From Clostridiales bacterium (GTDB taxonomy: Bacteria; Bacillota; Clostridia; Oscillospirales; CAG-382): 22,624 bases of DNA. Made by a program: the position numbers and the translations under genes. Below are positions 1 to 7,683 of this stretch, piece by piece. Within the stretch, counting starts at the first letter, position 1. Every line of letters begins with the position of its first letter. The notes below the pieces were generated by a model. It ran no database searches and had not been told where the DNA came from. It saw only the letters and a list, made by a program, of their open reading frames with translations. The stretch covers positions 1 to 22,624 of the forward strand of contig SFLA01000024.1 in the NCBI GenBank assembly GCA_004553575.1. Reading direction: 5' to 3'.

Positions 1-921
1 TATCATGTTGAAGGTTTGACCTATTTCCGAAAGACGGTCGAAATTGCCGGTGAGTTCTTTGCTGAACGCAAATTCACCCGTCTGGTTAATATCCCAGAAG
101 GATTCGGAAAACACCATAATTATATTTACATCGCCCCAATTGCCGGTAAAAGAATCATCAGCTTTATCTGCGGCGGCTCCGAGTATGCCGTCAAGCTCGT
201 CGGTATCGTAATCGTCCGGCTTGTATATGCGGCTTTCGGTCGCCTGTCCGTACATTCCGGATATAACGCCGTAGCGCTTGTAATACTTAAGGCTGGTAGT
301 CGGATAATCCGAGGTACGCTCATCGTATTTGAAAAACACGTTGAGTGTGAAGTCCGTAAAGGGCTTTACCGGAAGAGAGAAAAACAAAAGCACGGCGAGC
401 GACGCAGCTCCGACGTATATCCCGCCCTTCAGATATTTAAGACGGAACCTCATAAGCCACGAAAGCAGGCAGAACACGGTTATAATAACGCCGTATTCAA
501 CAAGCTGCAGCGCCATTTCGGCAATAATCTCTCCCATGGAGGATTCGGCAATAACATCGCCGATAGTGTTGCCGAAGGACTTGAAAAAGTGAAGATCCGA
601 CAGGTAGACCGGATTGTCTGCCATTGAAATCTTTATATACTGCGCTGCCGAAAAAACATACGCCACGGCGCCGAAGGTGACCGCGGTTGCAAACGACGAT
701 GTGGTTATCGCAGTTAAAAGCGCGTTTATCAGCAGTGCGAGTATATAAGAAAAAATGTACCCGGATGCGAACATCGTTATGCCGACTCCCGGATTTGTGT
801 CGATAAAGAACTGGTTTATACAGAAATTGATAACGCACGGAAATACAAAAAAATGAAAAACGTATGAAGCTATACGGAACCTTTTGTCTTCCCTTAAGGT
901 CTTCAGCCGCTGCTTTCCCAT
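1..921 (-). CDS. LTA synthase-family membrane phosphotransferase (partial, N-terminal half)
   Basis: An open frame of 307 codons runs leftward from an ATG at 921 and leaves the window without a stop, so the catalytic C-terminal part is missing. A GGGAGGAG ribosome binding site lies about 12 nt before the ATG. The protein has about five hydrophobic segments (residues ~17-38, 47-70, 75-97, 135-157, 167-185). An extracellular linker follows, then NIIMVFSESFWD near residues 266-277, which resembles the start of the alkaline-phosphatase/sulfatase fold in LtaS-type enzymes; Glu273 would be the first metal ligand. The nucleophilic Thr lies beyond the edge. Known family members transfer phosphoglycerol from phosphatidylglycerol outside the membrane, for lipoteichoic acid or similar polymers. 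The exact substrate cannot be told from this half. It lies downstream of the tsf terminator, and no convincing promoter of its own was found. Confidence 0.78.
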   Translation of the reverse strand, partial: MGKQRLKTLREDKRFRIASYVFHFFVFPCVINFCINQFFIDTNPGVGITMFASGYIFSYILALLINALLTAITTSSFATAVTFGAVAYVFSAAQYIKISMADNPVYLSDLHFFKSFGNTIGDVIAESSMGEIIAEMALQLVEYGVIITVFCLLSWLMRFRLKYLKGGIYVGAASLAVLLFFSLPVKPFTDFTLNVFFKYDERTSDYPTTSLKYYKRYGVISGMYGQATESRIYKPDDYDTDELDGILGAAADKADDSFTGNWGDVNIIMVFSESFWDINQTGEFAFSKELTGNFDRLSEIGQTFNMI

Positions 922-985
922 GACCGGATATACTCCTCCCGTATGCAGTTATGCGACAGATTAAGCAACAAAAAAACCAACCGTA

Positions 986-1016
986 TGTCAAAAAGCCCCC
1001 TCGCAAAGGAGGGGGC
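986..1016 (-). terminator. Intrinsic terminator of the rpsB-tsf operon
   Basis: An 8-bp GC-rich stem (995-1002 with 1009-1016, six-base loop) is followed on the minus strand by five T residues (990-994). It begins 11 nt after the tsf stop codon. The T-tract runs directly into a TTGACA hexamer (986-991 on the minus strand), a potential -35 box, but no good -10 lies at 16-18 nt. Confidence 0.88.
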
Positions 1017-1026
1017 CGATAAACTC

Positions 1027-1953
1027 TTAGCCTTTGACGAGCTTCTCGATTTCGGAGGCGAAATCGTCTTCCTTCTTCTCGATTCCCTCGCCCTTTTCGT
1101 ACTTGACGAACGAGACGATTTTAATGCTGCCGCCGAGTTCCTTGGCGGTTTTCTCGGTGTACTGGCTTACCTTCATGTCCTCCTCGCGCACATATGCCTG
1201 CTCGTTAAGACAGTTGGTATCGTAGTACTTGCTGATTCTGCCGTCGACCATCTTTGCAATGATCTGTGCGGGCTTGCCGGAAAGCTTGGGATCGTTCTTT
1301 ATCTGAGCCTCGAGAATGTCTTTCTCGCTCTGGATAACGCTCTCCGGTACGCAGCACTTGCAAACGTAGATCGGGTTCATAGCGGCGATCTGCATGCAGA
1401 TGTTCTTTGCGTATTCCTTGAATTCGTCGGTGTTCTCAATACCGTCGGTCACTTCGAACTTGGCAACAACGCCTGCCGCTCCGCCGCCGTGGATATAGGT
1501 GCCGGTAACGCCCTTAATAATATCGAAGCGGCGTATCGACATGTTTTCGCCTATGGTGAATATCTCGTTCTTGAGCTCTGCCTCGACGGTGGTGTCTTTT
1601 CCTGCAAAGTTCATCGCCATAAGGGAGGGGACGTCCTTCGGCTCGCCGTCGATAATGGTCTTGAGTATGCCGCGTACGAACTCTTTGAACGAAGCGTTCT
1701 TTGCGACGAAATCGGTCTCGGAATTGACTTCTACTATTGCGGTAACGCCGTTATCGGTAAGAACGTCGACCACGCCGTCGGCGGCAATTCTGTCTGCCTT
1801 CTTGGCGGCGACGGAGAGACCCTTCTCTCTGAGTATCTTTACAGCCTCATCGAAATCGCCGTTGGCGGTGACGAGCGCTTTTTTGCACTCCATCATGCCG
1901 CATCCGGTCTTCTGGCGAAGCTCCATTACTGACTTAGCGGAAATGTCTGCCAT
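1027..1953 (-). CDS. tsf: Translation elongation factor Ts
   Basis: The 308-residue product is EF-Ts, the guanine nucleotide exchange factor that recycles EF-Tu-GDP in the cytoplasm. The N-terminal UBA-like domain carries the family signature around residues 16-27 (TGCGMMECKKAL). The EF-Tu contact motif TDFVAKN sits at residues 80-86, followed by the core dimerisation domain. Length is in the normal bacterial range. Its ATG overlaps the rpsB stop codon by one base (TAATG at 1951-1955), so it is probably translated by coupling after rpsB. A ribosome binding site lies within the rpsB tail (AAGGAGG, minus strand near 1962-1968). A strong terminator follows. This is the conserved rpsB-tsf gene pair and nothing looks unusual in the protein. 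Confidence 0.97.
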   Translation of the reverse strand: MADISAKSVMELRQKTGCGMMECKKALVTANGDFDEAVKILREKGLSVAAKKADRIAADGVVDVLTDNGVTAIVEVNSETDFVAKNASFKEFVRGILKTIIDGEPKDVPSLMAMNFAGKDTTVEAELKNEIFTIGENMSIRRFDIIKGVTGTYIHGGGAAGVVAKFEVTDGIENTDEFKEYAKNICMQIAAMNPIYVCKCCVPESVIQSEKDILEAQIKNDPKLSGKPAQIIAKMVDGRISKYYDTNCLNEQAYVREEDMKVSQYTEKTAKELGGSIKIVSFVKYEKGEGIEKKEDDFASEIEKLVKG

Positions 1954-2696
1954 TATTCGTTGTCCTCCTTGTCTTCATTTACCTCTGCGCCTTCCGTGCC
2001 GTCGGTGAACTGCTCGCCCTGCTTGCCTTCGAGCACGGCGTCTGCCATGACGGAGGAAATGAGCTTGATGGCGCGTATAGCGTCGTCGTTACCGGGAATT
2101 ACGTAATCGATGCAGTCGGGGTCGCAGTTGGTATCTACTATCGCTACGACGGGTATACCGAGCTTTCTCGCCTCGGCCACCGCGTTTGTCTCCTTCTTCG
2201 GGTCTACGACAAACATGGCACCGGGAAGGCCCTTCATATCCTTGATACCGCCGAGATTACGCTCGAGATCCGCCATTTCCTTCTGGAGGGCGGCGACTTC
2301 CTTCTTGGGAAGGAGATCGAAGGTGCCGTCGGCAGCCATCTTGTTGAGATTGTTCAGCTTCTGAACGCTCTTCTTGATGGTCTTGAAGTTGGTGAGCATT
2401 CCGCCGAGCCAGCGGACGTTCACATAATACATCTCGCAGCGGAGAGCCTCGTCCTTGACGGCCTCCTGAGCCTGCTTCTTGGTGCCGACGAAGAGAAGAC
2501 TCTTGCCGTCCTGGGAAAGGTCGCGTACGAACATATACGCTTCTTCGATCTTCTTCAGGGTCTTCTGAAGATCGATGATGTAGATGCCGTTTCTCTCGGT
2601 GAAGATGTATTCCGCCATTTTGGGGTTCCATCTTCTGGTCGGGTGTCCGAAATGGACGCCTGCCTCGAGCAGCTGCTTCATGGTTACTACTGACAT
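1953..2696 (-). CDS. rpsB: 30S ribosomal protein S2
   Basis: The 247-residue product begins MSVVTMKQLLEAGVHFGHPT, the classic S2 N-terminus, and carries the second S2 signature PGNDDAIRAI near its C-terminus. S2 binds the 30S subunit near the platform/head junction, with the coiled-coil insert around residues 100-155. The frame stays open upstream to 2864, but that extension is low-complexity sequence unlike S2. AAGGAG (minus strand, about 2706-2711) precedes the ATG at 2696, which decides the start. It is the first gene of the operon with tsf, under the promoter at 2821-2849 and behind a folded leader of about 118 nt. Confidence 0.97.
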   Translation of the reverse strand: MSVVTMKQLLEAGVHFGHPTRRWNPKMAEYIFTERNGIYIIDLQKTLKKIEEAYMFVRDLSQDGKSLLFVGTKKQAQEAVKDEALRCEMYYVNVRWLGGMLTNFKTIKKSVQKLNNLNKMAADGTFDLLPKKEVAALQKEMADLERNLGGIKDMKGLPGAMFVVDPKKETNAVAEARKLGIPVVAIVDTNCDPDCIDYVIPGNDDAIRAIKLISSVMADAVLEGKQGEQFTDGTEGAEVNEDKEDNE

Positions 2697-2814
2697 TTTG
2701 CTTTTCTCCTTTCGGGTTGCCCCGCCACCGTGCCTTGCTGTTCCGCCGTTTATACGGTATTCCGCACCCGATGCGGCAACACGGTGTGTGTATTTTTCGT
2801 GCGCACTGCGCACA
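2697..2814 (-). promoter_or_regulatory. Structured 5' leader of rpsB
   Basis: The start site predicted from the promoter (about 2814) gives an untranslated leader of about 118 nt. It opens with a 6-bp hairpin at the very 5' end (GTGCGC/GCGCAC, 2799-2813). A three-way junction can then form: P1 pairs 2780-2784 with 2728-2732 (CCGTG/CACGG), enclosing P2 (2762-2766 with 2772-2776) and P3 (2746-2749 with 2754-2757). The ribosome binding site follows. Autoregulation by S2 is known in some other bacteria, but I do not recognise this fold as a described leader family. That this structure regulates rpsB is inference. Confidence 0.45.
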
Positions 2815-2820
2815 TCACAT

Positions 2821-2849
2821 ATACTATCACACTTTTTTTCGGAAATCAA
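2821..2849 (-). promoter_or_regulatory. Sigma-A promoter for rpsB-tsf
   Basis: On the minus strand TTGATT (2844-2849) and TAGTAT (2821-2826) are separated by exactly 17 nt, with a TG one base before the -10 (extended -10). The promoter sits between the upstream gene's terminator and the rpsB leader. Confidence 0.8.
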
Positions 2850-2862
2850 TACCTTTTTGCGC

Positions 2863-2890
2863 AAAAAAAGCGGAGTTACCCCCGCTTTTT
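2863..2890 (-). terminator. Terminator after the beta-propeller gene
   Basis: A 9-bp stem (2865-2873 with 2882-2890) has an eight-base loop and a run of seven T on the minus strand (2863-2869). It ends the sigma/beta-propeller transcript just before the rpsB promoter. Confidence 0.8.
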
Positions 2891-2924
2891 CGCCGTTTTG
2901 CTTTTAATGACTGCCTTTTTCGGG

Positions 2925-4897
2925 TCAGCCGGAAGTGACTTCTGTATCTATTAGGGTAAAGGTGCCGAGATCGTACGAAGTCACCGTTGTGCCGGAGCCG
3001 AGGCGGACGACATAAAGCTCGTCTCCTATATAAAGTCCGCGGGTTTCGCAGTAATAATAAAAAGATTTCGTACAGTCTTCGGACACCGATCCCAGCAGGG
3101 TGAAGCCGTTATTCCTGTCGAAGGTCCAGACGGAGTAAACGACCGAATATTTGTCGTACAATTCTCCGTATCCGTTGTCCGTACACTCCCAGCTCTCGTA
3201 AGGGAACATTATCAGCTCTCGTGAAGAGCTTACCGTGACCGCCTTAAAAAGATTATCGGAAAAATAGGTTTGTTCACCCAGAAGCTCGGTGTCCAGCACG
3301 GAAACTCCGGTGGGATCGGAAATATCGAACATCGATATTTTAAGTCCTCGGGTTCCGCCCGTTTCGATATCGGCGTCGTAGCCGAATCCGAACAGGAGTC
3401 CGTTGCCGTACGACTGCATATAGGTGGAAAAGCCGGGTATCTTCAGCTCGGAAAGTACCCTGGGAGAGGTCGGATCCGAAAGATCAACCGCATACAGCGG
3501 GTCTGTCTGGCGGAAGGTCACTATATATGCCGTGTCGCCGTAAAAGCGTGCGGATTTAATAAGCTCGCCCTTGCCGAGGTCTCCGACATATCCCACGGGA
3601 TTAAGATCTCCGTCCAGCACTATCAATGCGCTGACGGTGTTCCAATTGTCGTCGAAAACGGTTACGGCGACGCGCAGGTATCCGTTATATTCGTCAAGTG
3701 AATAACGGTTCAGCGGCGTTCCTTTAATCATCGCGGTGCCCGAGGGGTCAATGCTTCCGTTTTCGATCGAAAAACGGTATATAACCGTGTTGTATGAGAT
3801 TACCGAACTTACGGGTTCGTTGGGGTTTACGTCTGACGTGAGTCTTCCCGAACTGCCGTAATGCGTACCGTAAAGATACAGGGTATCGGTATCGGCATAG
3901 AAATCGCTTCCGACGCCGTACAACGCTGCCGAGGATACGGTTTCGCTCGGCTTTTCGAGATCGATTCCCGAGCATACGGAACATAGCAGTAGGTATCCTC
4001 CGGGTTTTCGGGCAGCATTATCCCGTTGTCGTTGGTTACGACATACAGATACTGTCCGACGGCGCGAGCCGAAACGAAATATCCGCTCTGCATAAGAGTT
4101 CCGAGCTTTTCGGGAGAAGAACGGTCGGATATATCGTAAACCGCCGCCTCGGTGGTGACCTTGTAATAGGGGCACTCGGGTATGATGCAATCGACTTCCT
4201 CATCATTCAGGTCGCCCGGAATATCGGAGCCGGTTATTCTCTCGCTGACGGTTGAAATAACGGCTGCGCGATCTTTGTACAGCAGAAGCTCAATAGTGTC
4301 GGAATACATGCCGCTGTCGGTTTTGCCTCCGGTTCTCAGCTCGGTCTTTGAAAGCAGTTCGATTTTGCCTTTGTCCGCAGAGTAAATCAGAAGTCTGCTG
4401 CCTTCGGCAACATAGATATATCTGCCGTCGGTTTTAACACAGTCGCCCTCCTGCACTCCGGCGACCTGAGAATTTGTTTCGGAATGGTCGGGTGCTTTAT
4501 CGTTTTCCGTGGGTACCTCCTCGACTTCCAACGCGTCGTCGGGAACTGCGTCTCCGTAGAAATGATCCAGCCATTTCGAATCGCGCAGACCGGCGTCCGA
4601 AAGCATCTGGTATATTTCGCCGTAGCTTTCGGCGGTGGCGCCGTTCGGAAGCTTTACGGCAAGATTCCCCGGCGTAACCGTGCTTCCGGATATATCGTTG
4701 CCGAACGCTCCCGAATTATAAGCGCCGAACACCGTGCAGCATACCACGAAACACGCCGCAGCCACGAGGGCTATTCTGCGCGGCAGATCGCGGCGCCTTT
4801 TTTTCGGCGGCGACATCATAAGCTCAAGCGTTCTTTCAACGGCTTCTGCCGACGGGTGCAGCGAATCGTTTTCCTTTTTGTATTCATCTTTGAACAT
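2925..4897 (-). pseudogene. Membrane-anchored beta-propeller protein, likely anti-sigma partner, frameshifted
   Basis: Two frames together encode one protein of about 657 residues. The first runs from ATG 4897 to about 3974 (308 codons) and the second from about 3974 to the stop at 2925 (349 codons). The N-terminus is a short cytoplasmic segment (LHPSAEAVERTLELM) followed by one transmembrane helix (residues ~42-60), then a long extracellular region. That region has the YIYVAEGSRLLIY, YDISDRSSPEKLG and LYAVDLSDPTSPRVLSELKIPG type repeats of the secreted beta-propeller family (Pfam Beta_propel). ATG 4897 is preferred over GTG 4906 because GGAGGAG (4906-4912) lies 8 nt before the ATG but abuts the GTG. 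The gene follows the ECF sigma gene with almost no gap, and the cytoplasmic tail plus one helix is an anti-sigma layout. The frame changes inside GTATGC at 3972-3977, and about 20 residues expected there by my memory of the family seem missing. It may be a true pseudogene or an assembly error. Confidence 0.75.
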
Positions 4898-4902
4898 GGC
4901 TT

Positions 4903-5385
4903 TCACTCCTCCGTTAGGATTTCCTTAAGCTTCTTCCGGGCACGGGACAGGGTGGTTTTTACGCTTACCTGCGTTTTCCCGGTGATCTCTGCGATTTTCG
5001 CGACCGGAAGATCCTCGTAATAAAAAAGGTGAACGACAATGCGCATATTTTCGGGAAGCTTCGCGACCGCCTCGGTCGCTCTGCCAGCGCTCTCGGCATG
5101 ACATGTGCCGCCCGTGCTATCGCAGTAAGGCACCGTCCTGCGGTGCCAAGCCGAGCCGAGCAGGGTATTCGAGCAGTTAATCGCCGCGCGGATAAACCAC
5201 GCCTTCTCGTGCTCCGCGCTTTCGAATACGGGGGCGCGCCTAATAAACCGCAGAAACACCTCCTGCATTATGTCTTCGGCGTCGGCTCTGCTTCCGGTTC
5301 GTGCGAAGGCAACACGGTATACCGTTTCCGCATGCTTTTTGACAATACGCGCTGCAGTATCATTCGTACGCAATGACCTATCCAT
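4903..5385 (-). CDS. ECF-family RNA polymerase sigma factor
   Basis: The 160-residue protein has sigma region 2 (residues ~18-50, with GSRADAEDIMQEVFLRFIRR) and region 4 (residues ~109-157, LPENMRIVVHLFYYEDLPVAKIAEITGKTQVSVKTTLSRARKKL as its helix-turn-helix core), with no region 3. This is the normal layout of extracytoplasmic-function sigma factors. ATG 5385 with AAGGAG at 5398-5403 is chosen. The frame extends to a TTG at 5424, but that would lie within or upstream of the predicted promoter. The stop overlaps the start region of the membrane beta-propeller gene, so the two are co-expressed and probably functionally linked. Its regulon cannot be read from this window. Confidence 0.9.
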   Translation of the reverse strand: MDRSLRTNDTAARIVKKHAETVYRVAFARTGSRADAEDIMQEVFLRFIRRAPVFESAEHEKAWFIRAAINCSNTLLGSAWHRRTVPYCDSTGGTCHAESAGRATEAVAKLPENMRIVVHLFYYEDLPVAKIAEITGKTQVSVKTTLSRARKKLKEILTEE

Positions 5386-5407
5386 CGTATGCTGTCGCTC
5401 CTTTTCA

Positions 5408-5442
5408 CCTATAATACCGGACAAAACGGAAAAAGGTTACAC
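5408..5442 (-). promoter_or_regulatory. Candidate autoregulated ECF promoter of the sigma gene
   Basis: On the minus strand TGTAACC followed by a T-run (5436-5442 and on) has the AAC core typical of ECF -35 elements, and a -10-like region TCCGGTATTATAG lies at 5409-5421. A sigma-A -10 (TATTAT) is also present but has no TTGACA-like partner at 17 nt. ECF genes commonly activate themselves, so this reading is plausible but unproven. Confidence 0.5.
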
Positions 5443-5468
5443 CAAAGGAAAAATTCTCTGAATAACCG

Positions 5469-5505
5469 AAAAGCGGAGGCGGTTCCGCAATAAAACCGCC
5501 TCCGC
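5469..5505 (-). terminator. Terminator after the epimerase-family gene
   Basis: A perfect 12-bp stem (5473-5484 with 5494-5505) has a nine-base loop, then four T on the minus strand (5469-5472). It begins about 24 nt after the stop at 5529. Five T residues on the other side suggest some bidirectional activity. Confidence 0.85.
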
Positions 5506-5528
5506 CGTTTTTAATGTAAAGAGTTTTA

Positions 5529-6749
5529 TCAGAGCAGAGAGGACGGTGCTTCTCCGGTCTCGAGCCAGCCGAGTATCCTTTCGCAGTTCATCAGGCATCT
5601 GGGAAGATGGAACGGACCCTTCCACATAGATCCCTTCTGGGTGTGGGATACGGTGCCGTCTCTGTGCAGATAGCCGTACCATTCGCCGCATTCCTTATCC
5701 GCAAAATGTCCGAATGCATAGGCGTGAGTACGCTCAAACCACTTCCAGTATTTCTCGTCGCCGGTAAGCTTATAGGCGAGCAGGGTGGCGATAAGCACCT
5801 CGTTGTGCACCCACCAGAGCTTCATATCCCATTCGAGCTGCTCGCAGGGTCTGCCGGACACATCAGCGTAATAGACGAATCCGCCGTACTGCTTGTCCCA
5901 GCCCCATTCGAGCGACCAGTCGAGTATGTTGAGCGCTTTTCCGAGCAGCTCCTTGTCGCTGGTGTACGCAGCCTCGTTCATAAGGAACCAGCTGTTTTCT
6001 ATGGAGTGGCCGGGGTTGATGCAGCGCCCCGCGGGATTATCGATAAAGCTGCCGTCGGACGCGACGTCTTCGAGCACGCAGTGAAGCTCCGGCTTATAGT
6101 GATAGGTGAGTATGTCGTTAACCATTTCCTCCGTTACCGATGTGTAATAGTCGGCGCGGGCGGGGTCGCAGCGGCGCAGAGCCTGAGCCGAGGATACAAG
6201 CACCATTGGTACCGCGGAGGCACGCTCGGCACGGGTGGAGGAATATGTTTTGGGAGTTATGCGGAACGGATCGCGCTCGGGGGTGCGGAACAGTGTGAGC
6301 ATGAGCTCGAAGCATTCCTCCGCCTTTGCGAGCGCATCCTTATCTCCGGTCGCAAGGGCATATTCCGCCATCGATAGTACGTAAAAACTTTCGGAATACA
6401 TATAACGGCGCTTACGGAGGGGACGTCCGTCGCGTGTGACGGTGAAGAACATCCTGCCGTCTGTATCGACACATTTCTCGTTAAGGAATGCGACGCCGTT
6501 TTCCGCCGCGGCGAGGTATTCGGGGTTTGCTCCGTAATGATTAATGAGCGAGGAAAAAGTCCAAAGGCATCTGCCCTGAAACCATACGGATTTGTCTTCG
6601 TTGTAGCACTTGCCCTCGCGGTCGACATTTGTCATGTAGCCGCCGTATTTGCGGTCGATAAGGTCGCTGCCGAGCCAGAAGGGTATGCAGTCTCCGATAA
6701 GCTGATCGCGATAAAACCTGCGATAGCTTGCAAAGGTCTCTTTGTTCAT
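5529..6749 (-). CDS. N-acylglucosamine 2-epimerase (AGE/RnBP) family protein
   Basis: The 406-residue protein has the length and motif order of the AGE family, an (alpha/alpha)6-barrel of cytoplasmic enzymes that epimerise N-acetylglucosamine and N-acetylmannosamine, with relatives acting on other sugars such as cellobiose. Visible conserved elements are VWFQGRCLW (Arg60), PGHSIENSW (His248, Glu251), KLWWVHNE (His315, Glu317) and KGPFHLPR (His381). Histidines in the second and last motifs match the catalytic pair known from characterised AGE enzymes. The KLWWVHNE and KGPFHLPR wording looks AGE-like rather than cellobiose-epimerase-like, but no nan cluster is nearby, so the substrate is open. 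AGAGGTG lies before the ATG. It has its own promoter (6777-6806) and terminator, so it is a single-gene unit. Confidence 0.88.
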   Translation of the reverse strand: MNKETFASYRRFYRDQLIGDCIPFWLGSDLIDRKYGGYMTNVDREGKCYNEDKSVWFQGRCLWTFSSLINHYGANPEYLAAAENGVAFLNEKCVDTDGRMFFTVTRDGRPLRKRRYMYSESFYVLSMAEYALATGDKDALAKAEECFELMLTLFRTPERDPFRITPKTYSSTRAERASAVPMVLVSSAQALRRCDPARADYYTSVTEEMVNDILTYHYKPELHCVLEDVASDGSFIDNPAGRCINPGHSIENSWFLMNEAAYTSDKELLGKALNILDWSLEWGWDKQYGGFVYYADVSGRPCEQLEWDMKLWWVHNEVLIATLLAYKLTGDEKYWKWFERTHAYAFGHFADKECGEWYGYLHRDGTVSHTQKGSMWKGPFHLPRCLMNCERILGWLETGEAPSSLL

Positions 6750-6776
6750 AAAAACACCTCTTTCAGTAGTGCAAAT

Positions 6777-6806
6777 ATTCTAACTTGAAAAGGGTATGTT
6801 TGTCAA
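6777..6806 (-). promoter_or_regulatory. Sigma-A promoter for the epimerase-family gene
   Basis: On the minus strand a perfect TTGACA (6801-6806) is followed after 18 nt by TAGAAT (6777-6782). The predicted leader is about 20 nt. Confidence 0.75.
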
Positions 6807-6819
6807 TATAATTGACAAA
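6799..6819. repeat. Palindrome joining two divergent -35 boxes
   Basis: TTTGTCAA (6799-6806) and TTGACAAA (6812-6819) form a perfect 8-bp inverted repeat around a TATAA centre. The arms contain the -35 hexamers of both divergent promoters. It may be a repressor operator, or simply two consensus -35 boxes placed back to back. Confidence 0.6.
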
Positions 6820-6840
6820 TTAATTCCGCGGTGATATAAT
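6812..6840 (+). promoter_or_regulatory. Consensus sigma-A promoter for the alaS cluster
   Basis: TTGACA (6812-6817), a 17-nt spacer and TATAAT (6835-6840) preceded by TGA make a full-consensus extended promoter. Transcription should start near 6847, 30 nt before the lipoprotein ATG. It is the only clear promoter seen upstream of the ten-gene plus-strand cluster. Confidence 0.9.
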
Positions 6841-6876
6841 TCACGATGTTGATTTATGTGCTGAACGGAGGCAAAA

Positions 6877-7662
6877 ATGAAAAGAATAACCGCTTTGCTG
6901 CTGCTCGCCGCGGTTTGCGTGTCAATGTGCTCCTGCGGAGGAAGCCTCGTGTCGACGCTCAAATCATATCTCGGCGCAGCAGACAACAAGAAGCCCGCCG
7001 GATATATAGAGACGGTCACGACCGACGAATACGAGTACGACGTATATTCTGATCATGTTACGCTCGTTGAGTATCTCGGCAATGAGACCGAGGTTCTTAT
7101 TCCCGATACTCTCGGGGGGAAGGCGGTAACGGTTATCGGCGAATACTGCTTCTATGAAAACACGGTTATCGAGACAGTAGCCGTTCCGGCATCGGTCAGG
7201 TCGATAGAGACCGGCGCATTCTACTACTGCACATCGCTCCGTCGGGTAAAACTTCCGTCCGGCTGCACTTCGTACGGCGAGAAGCTGTTTTCGTGGTGCA
7301 CCTCGCTCGAATCCGTTACGATTCCCGCGGGAATGACTGTAATACCGGATTATGCCTTTAACAACTGCACCTCGCTTACCGAAATAATCTGGGGCGGTAA
7401 CGTAACCGACATAGGCGTGCGTTCGTTCTCGTGGTGCACGTCGCTTGTTACGCTCGAAATACCCGAGGGGGTAAAGACCATCGGCGATTACGCTTTCTAC
7501 AACTGCGGAACGCTCGAGACAGTTACGCTGCCCGGAACGCCGGTAACGATTTCGGATACGGCTTTCGAGGGCTGTGACAAGGCTGCCGGGATACCGTCCG
7601 GCACGGATGAATCCGTACCCGGAGTCAGCTCCGGTATATCGGATACCGAAACATCAGAATAA
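6877..7662 (+). CDS. Leucine-rich-repeat (BspA-type) lipoprotein
   Basis: The 261-residue product starts with a lipoprotein-like signal peptide (MKRITALLLLAAVCVSMCSC), with Cys20 the most likely lipidated residue. From about residue 70 to 240 it consists of ~23-residue LRR_5/BspA-like repeats. Each ends in a pattern such as FYYCTSLRRVKLPSG, FSWCTSLESVTIPAG, FNNCTSLTEIIWGG, FSWCTSLVTLEIPEG or FYNCGTLETVTLPG. The C-terminal ~20 residues are Ser/Thr/Gly-rich. Such proteins are surface exposed and in other species bind host or cell-surface ligands; the target here is unknown. GGAGG lies 5 nt before the ATG. Only 21 nt, with no terminator, separate it from alaS, so they share a transcript. Confidence 0.88.
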   Translation: MKRITALLLLAAVCVSMCSCGGSLVSTLKSYLGAADNKKPAGYIETVTTDEYEYDVYSDHVTLVEYLGNETEVLIPDTLGGKAVTVIGEYCFYENTVIETVAVPASVRSIETGAFYYCTSLRRVKLPSGCTSYGEKLFSWCTSLESVTIPAGMTVIPDYAFNNCTSLTEIIWGGNVTDIGVRSFSWCTSLVTLEIPEGVKTIGDYAFYNCGTLETVTLPGTPVTISDTAFEGCDKAAGIPSGTDESVPGVSSGISDTETSE

Positions 7663-7683
7663 ACAACCGAAAGGAATAAATAA

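Noticed and set aside
986..1000. Perfect TTGACA just after the tsf terminator as a promoter for the LTA-synthase-like gene
   Set aside because: No acceptable -10 hexamer at 16-18 nt; the nearest AT-rich candidates are at wrong spacing.
943..1932. 329-codon open frame on the plus strand opposite tsf
   Set aside because: It is a mirror of the tsf codon pattern, has no ribosome binding site, and overlaps a clear EF-Ts gene over nearly its full length.
2697..2864. 56-codon N-terminal extension of rpsB
   Set aside because: S2 homology begins at ATG 2696, which has its own AAGGAG; the extension overlaps the promoter and leader.
3974..3977. Programmed ribosomal frameshift in the beta-propeller gene
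   Set aside because: No slippery heptamer, and the junction appears to lack residues that the family normally has, so deletion is more likely.
5386..5424. TTG start adding 13 residues to the ECF sigma factor
   Set aside because: It lies in the predicted promoter; ATG 5385 has AAGGAG and gives a normal sigma region 2 start.
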